Shown here: in pieces, positions 62,701-64,000 of the stretch
Layout: every line of letters starts with the position of its first letter
How positions within the stretch are numbered: the stretch's first letter is position 1
Assembly: GCA_964019135.1 (NCBI GenBank)
Contig: OZ025261.1
Location: 35,888,820-35,952,819, forward strand
Reading direction: 5' to 3'
DNA: 64,000 bases
Origin: Arenicola marina
Taxonomy: Eukaryota; Annelida; Polychaeta; Arenicolidae
Notes under the pieces: model-generated
Databases searched by the model: none
Told to the model about the DNA's origin: nothing
What the model saw: only the letters and a program-made list of their open reading frames with translations
Program-made: the position numbers and the translations under genes

Positions 62701-64000
62701 GGGAACGGGCGGCTGGTTATTAAGATGGGAACGGGCAGCTAGTCATTAAGATGGGAACGGGCGGCTGGTTATTAAGATGGGAACGGGCGGCTGGTTATGA
62801 AGATGGGAACGGGCGGTTGGTTATTAAGATGGGAACGAGCGGCTGGTTATTAAGATGGGAGCGGGCGGCTGGTTATTAAGATGGGAACCGGCGGCTGGTG
62901 ATTAAGATGGGAACGGGCGGCTGGTTATTAAGATGGGAACGGGCAGCTAGTCATTAAGATGGGAACGGGCGGCTGGTCATTAAGATGGGAACGGGCGGCT
63001 GGTTATCAAGATGGGAACGGGCGGCTGGTCATTAAGATGGAAACAGGCGGCTGGTGATTAAGATGGGAACGGGCGGCTGGTTATTAAGATGTGAACTGGC
63101 GGCTGGTTATTAAAATGGGAACGGGCGGCTGGTTATAAAGATGAGAACGGGCGGCTGGTTATTAAGATGGGAACAAGCGGCTGGTGATTAAGATGGGAAC
63201 GGGCGGCTGGTTATTAAGATGTGAACTGGCGTCTGGTTATTAAGATGGGAACGGGCGGCTGGTTATTAACATGGGAACGGGCGGCTGGTTATTAACATGG
63301 GAACGGGCGGCTGGTGATTAAGATGGGAACGGGCGGCTGGTTATTAAGATGGGAACGGGCGGCTGGTTATTAAGTTGGGAACGGGCAACTGGTTATTAAG
63401 ATGGGAGCGGGCGGCTGGTTATTAAGATGGGAACTGGCGGCTGGTTATTTAGATGGGAGCGGGCGGCTGGTTATTAAGATAGGAACGGGCGGCTGGTTAT
63501 TAAGATGGGAACGGGCGACTGGTTATTAAGTTGGGAACGGGCGGCTGGTTATTAAGATGGGAACGGGCGACTGGTTATTAAGATGGGAGCGGGCGGCTGG
63601 TTATTAAGATGCGAACGGGCGGCTGGCTATTAAGATGGGAACGGGCGCCTAGTTATTAAGATGTGAACTGACGGCTGGTTATTAAGATGGGAACGGGCGG
63701 CTGGTGATTAAGATGGGAACGGGCGGCTGGTTATTAAGATGGGAACGGGCGGCTGGTCATTAAGATGGGAACGGGCGGCTGGTTATTAAGATGGGAACGG
63801 GCGGCTGGTTATTAAGATGTGAACTGGCGTCTGGTTATTAAGATGGGAACGGGCGGCTGGTTATTAACATGGGAACGGGCGGCTGGTTATTAAGATGGGA
63901 ACGGGCGGCTGGTGATTAAGATGGGAACGGGCAGCTGGTTATTAAGATGGGAACGGGCGGCTGGTTATTAAGTTGGGAGCGGGCGGCTGGTTATTAAGAT
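50738..64000. repeat. 26-bp G-rich minisatellite mega-array, about 510 copies, continues past the window
   Basis: A 26-bp unit containing GATGGGAACGGGCGGCTGGT and TATTAA repeats for 13.26 kb to the last base. Common variants are CGCCTGG, GGTTGG, GTCATTAA, GTTATGAA, AAGTAGGG, AAGTTGGG and GGGAGCGGG. The common unit has 11 G and 3 C on this strand, with GGGAACGGGCGGCTGG in nearly every copy. 26 is not a multiple of three; two 68-codon frames near 60.7-61.2 kb exist only where TATGAA variants remove stops and are not genes. It could be intronic to the channel gene if that gene has more exons; the window does not show this. Confidence 0.97.
52817..55104. repeat. 1,144-bp higher-order repeat within the 26-bp array
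   Basis: Marker variants recur at exactly 1,144 bases (44 x 26). GATGGGAGCGG at 52817 and 53961, TGGTTATGAAGATAGG at 53041 and 54185, AATGGGCGGCTTG at 53239 and 54383, and GCAGCTAGTCATT at 53712 and 54856. Further markers link this pair to other copies at multiples of 26: GCAGCTAG again at 55584 (728 = 28 x 26), AATGGGCGG at 51289 (1,950 = 75 x 26), and the GAAGATAGG marker followed by two GGTCATTAA units at 56402 and 57780 (1,378 = 53 x 26). Confidence 0.88.

Overview
The window is animal genomic DNA dominated by tandem repeats. The only protein-coding gene recognised with confidence is a voltage-gated potassium channel of the Kv3/Shaw (KCNC) subfamily on the + strand. Its two exons have clean splice sites and are separated by a 6.3-kb intron. 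The intron position (just before S1), the zinc-binding T1 domain and the repeat style point to an invertebrate metazoan. My best guess is amphioxus (Branchiostoma), because the repeat array at the exon 1 splice donor resembles the 'mirage' minisatellites I recall from amphioxus introns. No sequence comparison could be run, so the species is not established.

Layout. 1-8.5 kb: non-coding DNA with small minisatellites (30, 31 and 20 bp), a diverged repeat pair, G-runs and four compact hairpins of about 50 nt. 8.5-11.5 kb: one copy of a ~340-bp dispersed repeat and two decayed minus-strand LINE fragments (C-terminal end of the endonuclease and N-terminal half of the reverse transcriptase). 11.55-30.45 kb: a continuous array of about 385 copies of a 49-bp unit with higher-order duplications. 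30.5-40.9 kb: non-coding DNA with a weak exon candidate, an AT-rich 22-bp array, a 66-bp exact duplication with splice-like edges, a 20/60-bp nested array, a ~41-bp array and a pyrimidine-rich tract. 41.0-49.1 kb: the channel gene. Its intron holds the donor-anchored ~29-bp array, a 2.9-kb element with terminal inverted repeats, and a 35-bp array before exon 2. 49.17-49.5 kb: the second copy of the dispersed repeat. 50.1-50.74 kb: a degenerate ~41-bp repeat. 50.74-64.0 kb: a 26-bp G-rich array of about 510 copies that runs off the window end.

By my count of array spans, more than half of the window is minisatellite. The main findings are the two very large arrays with nested amplification history, the minisatellite that appears to have grown from the exon 1 splice donor, and the unusual pore-region residues of the channel. 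I saw no operon, CRISPR array, rRNA or tRNA gene.
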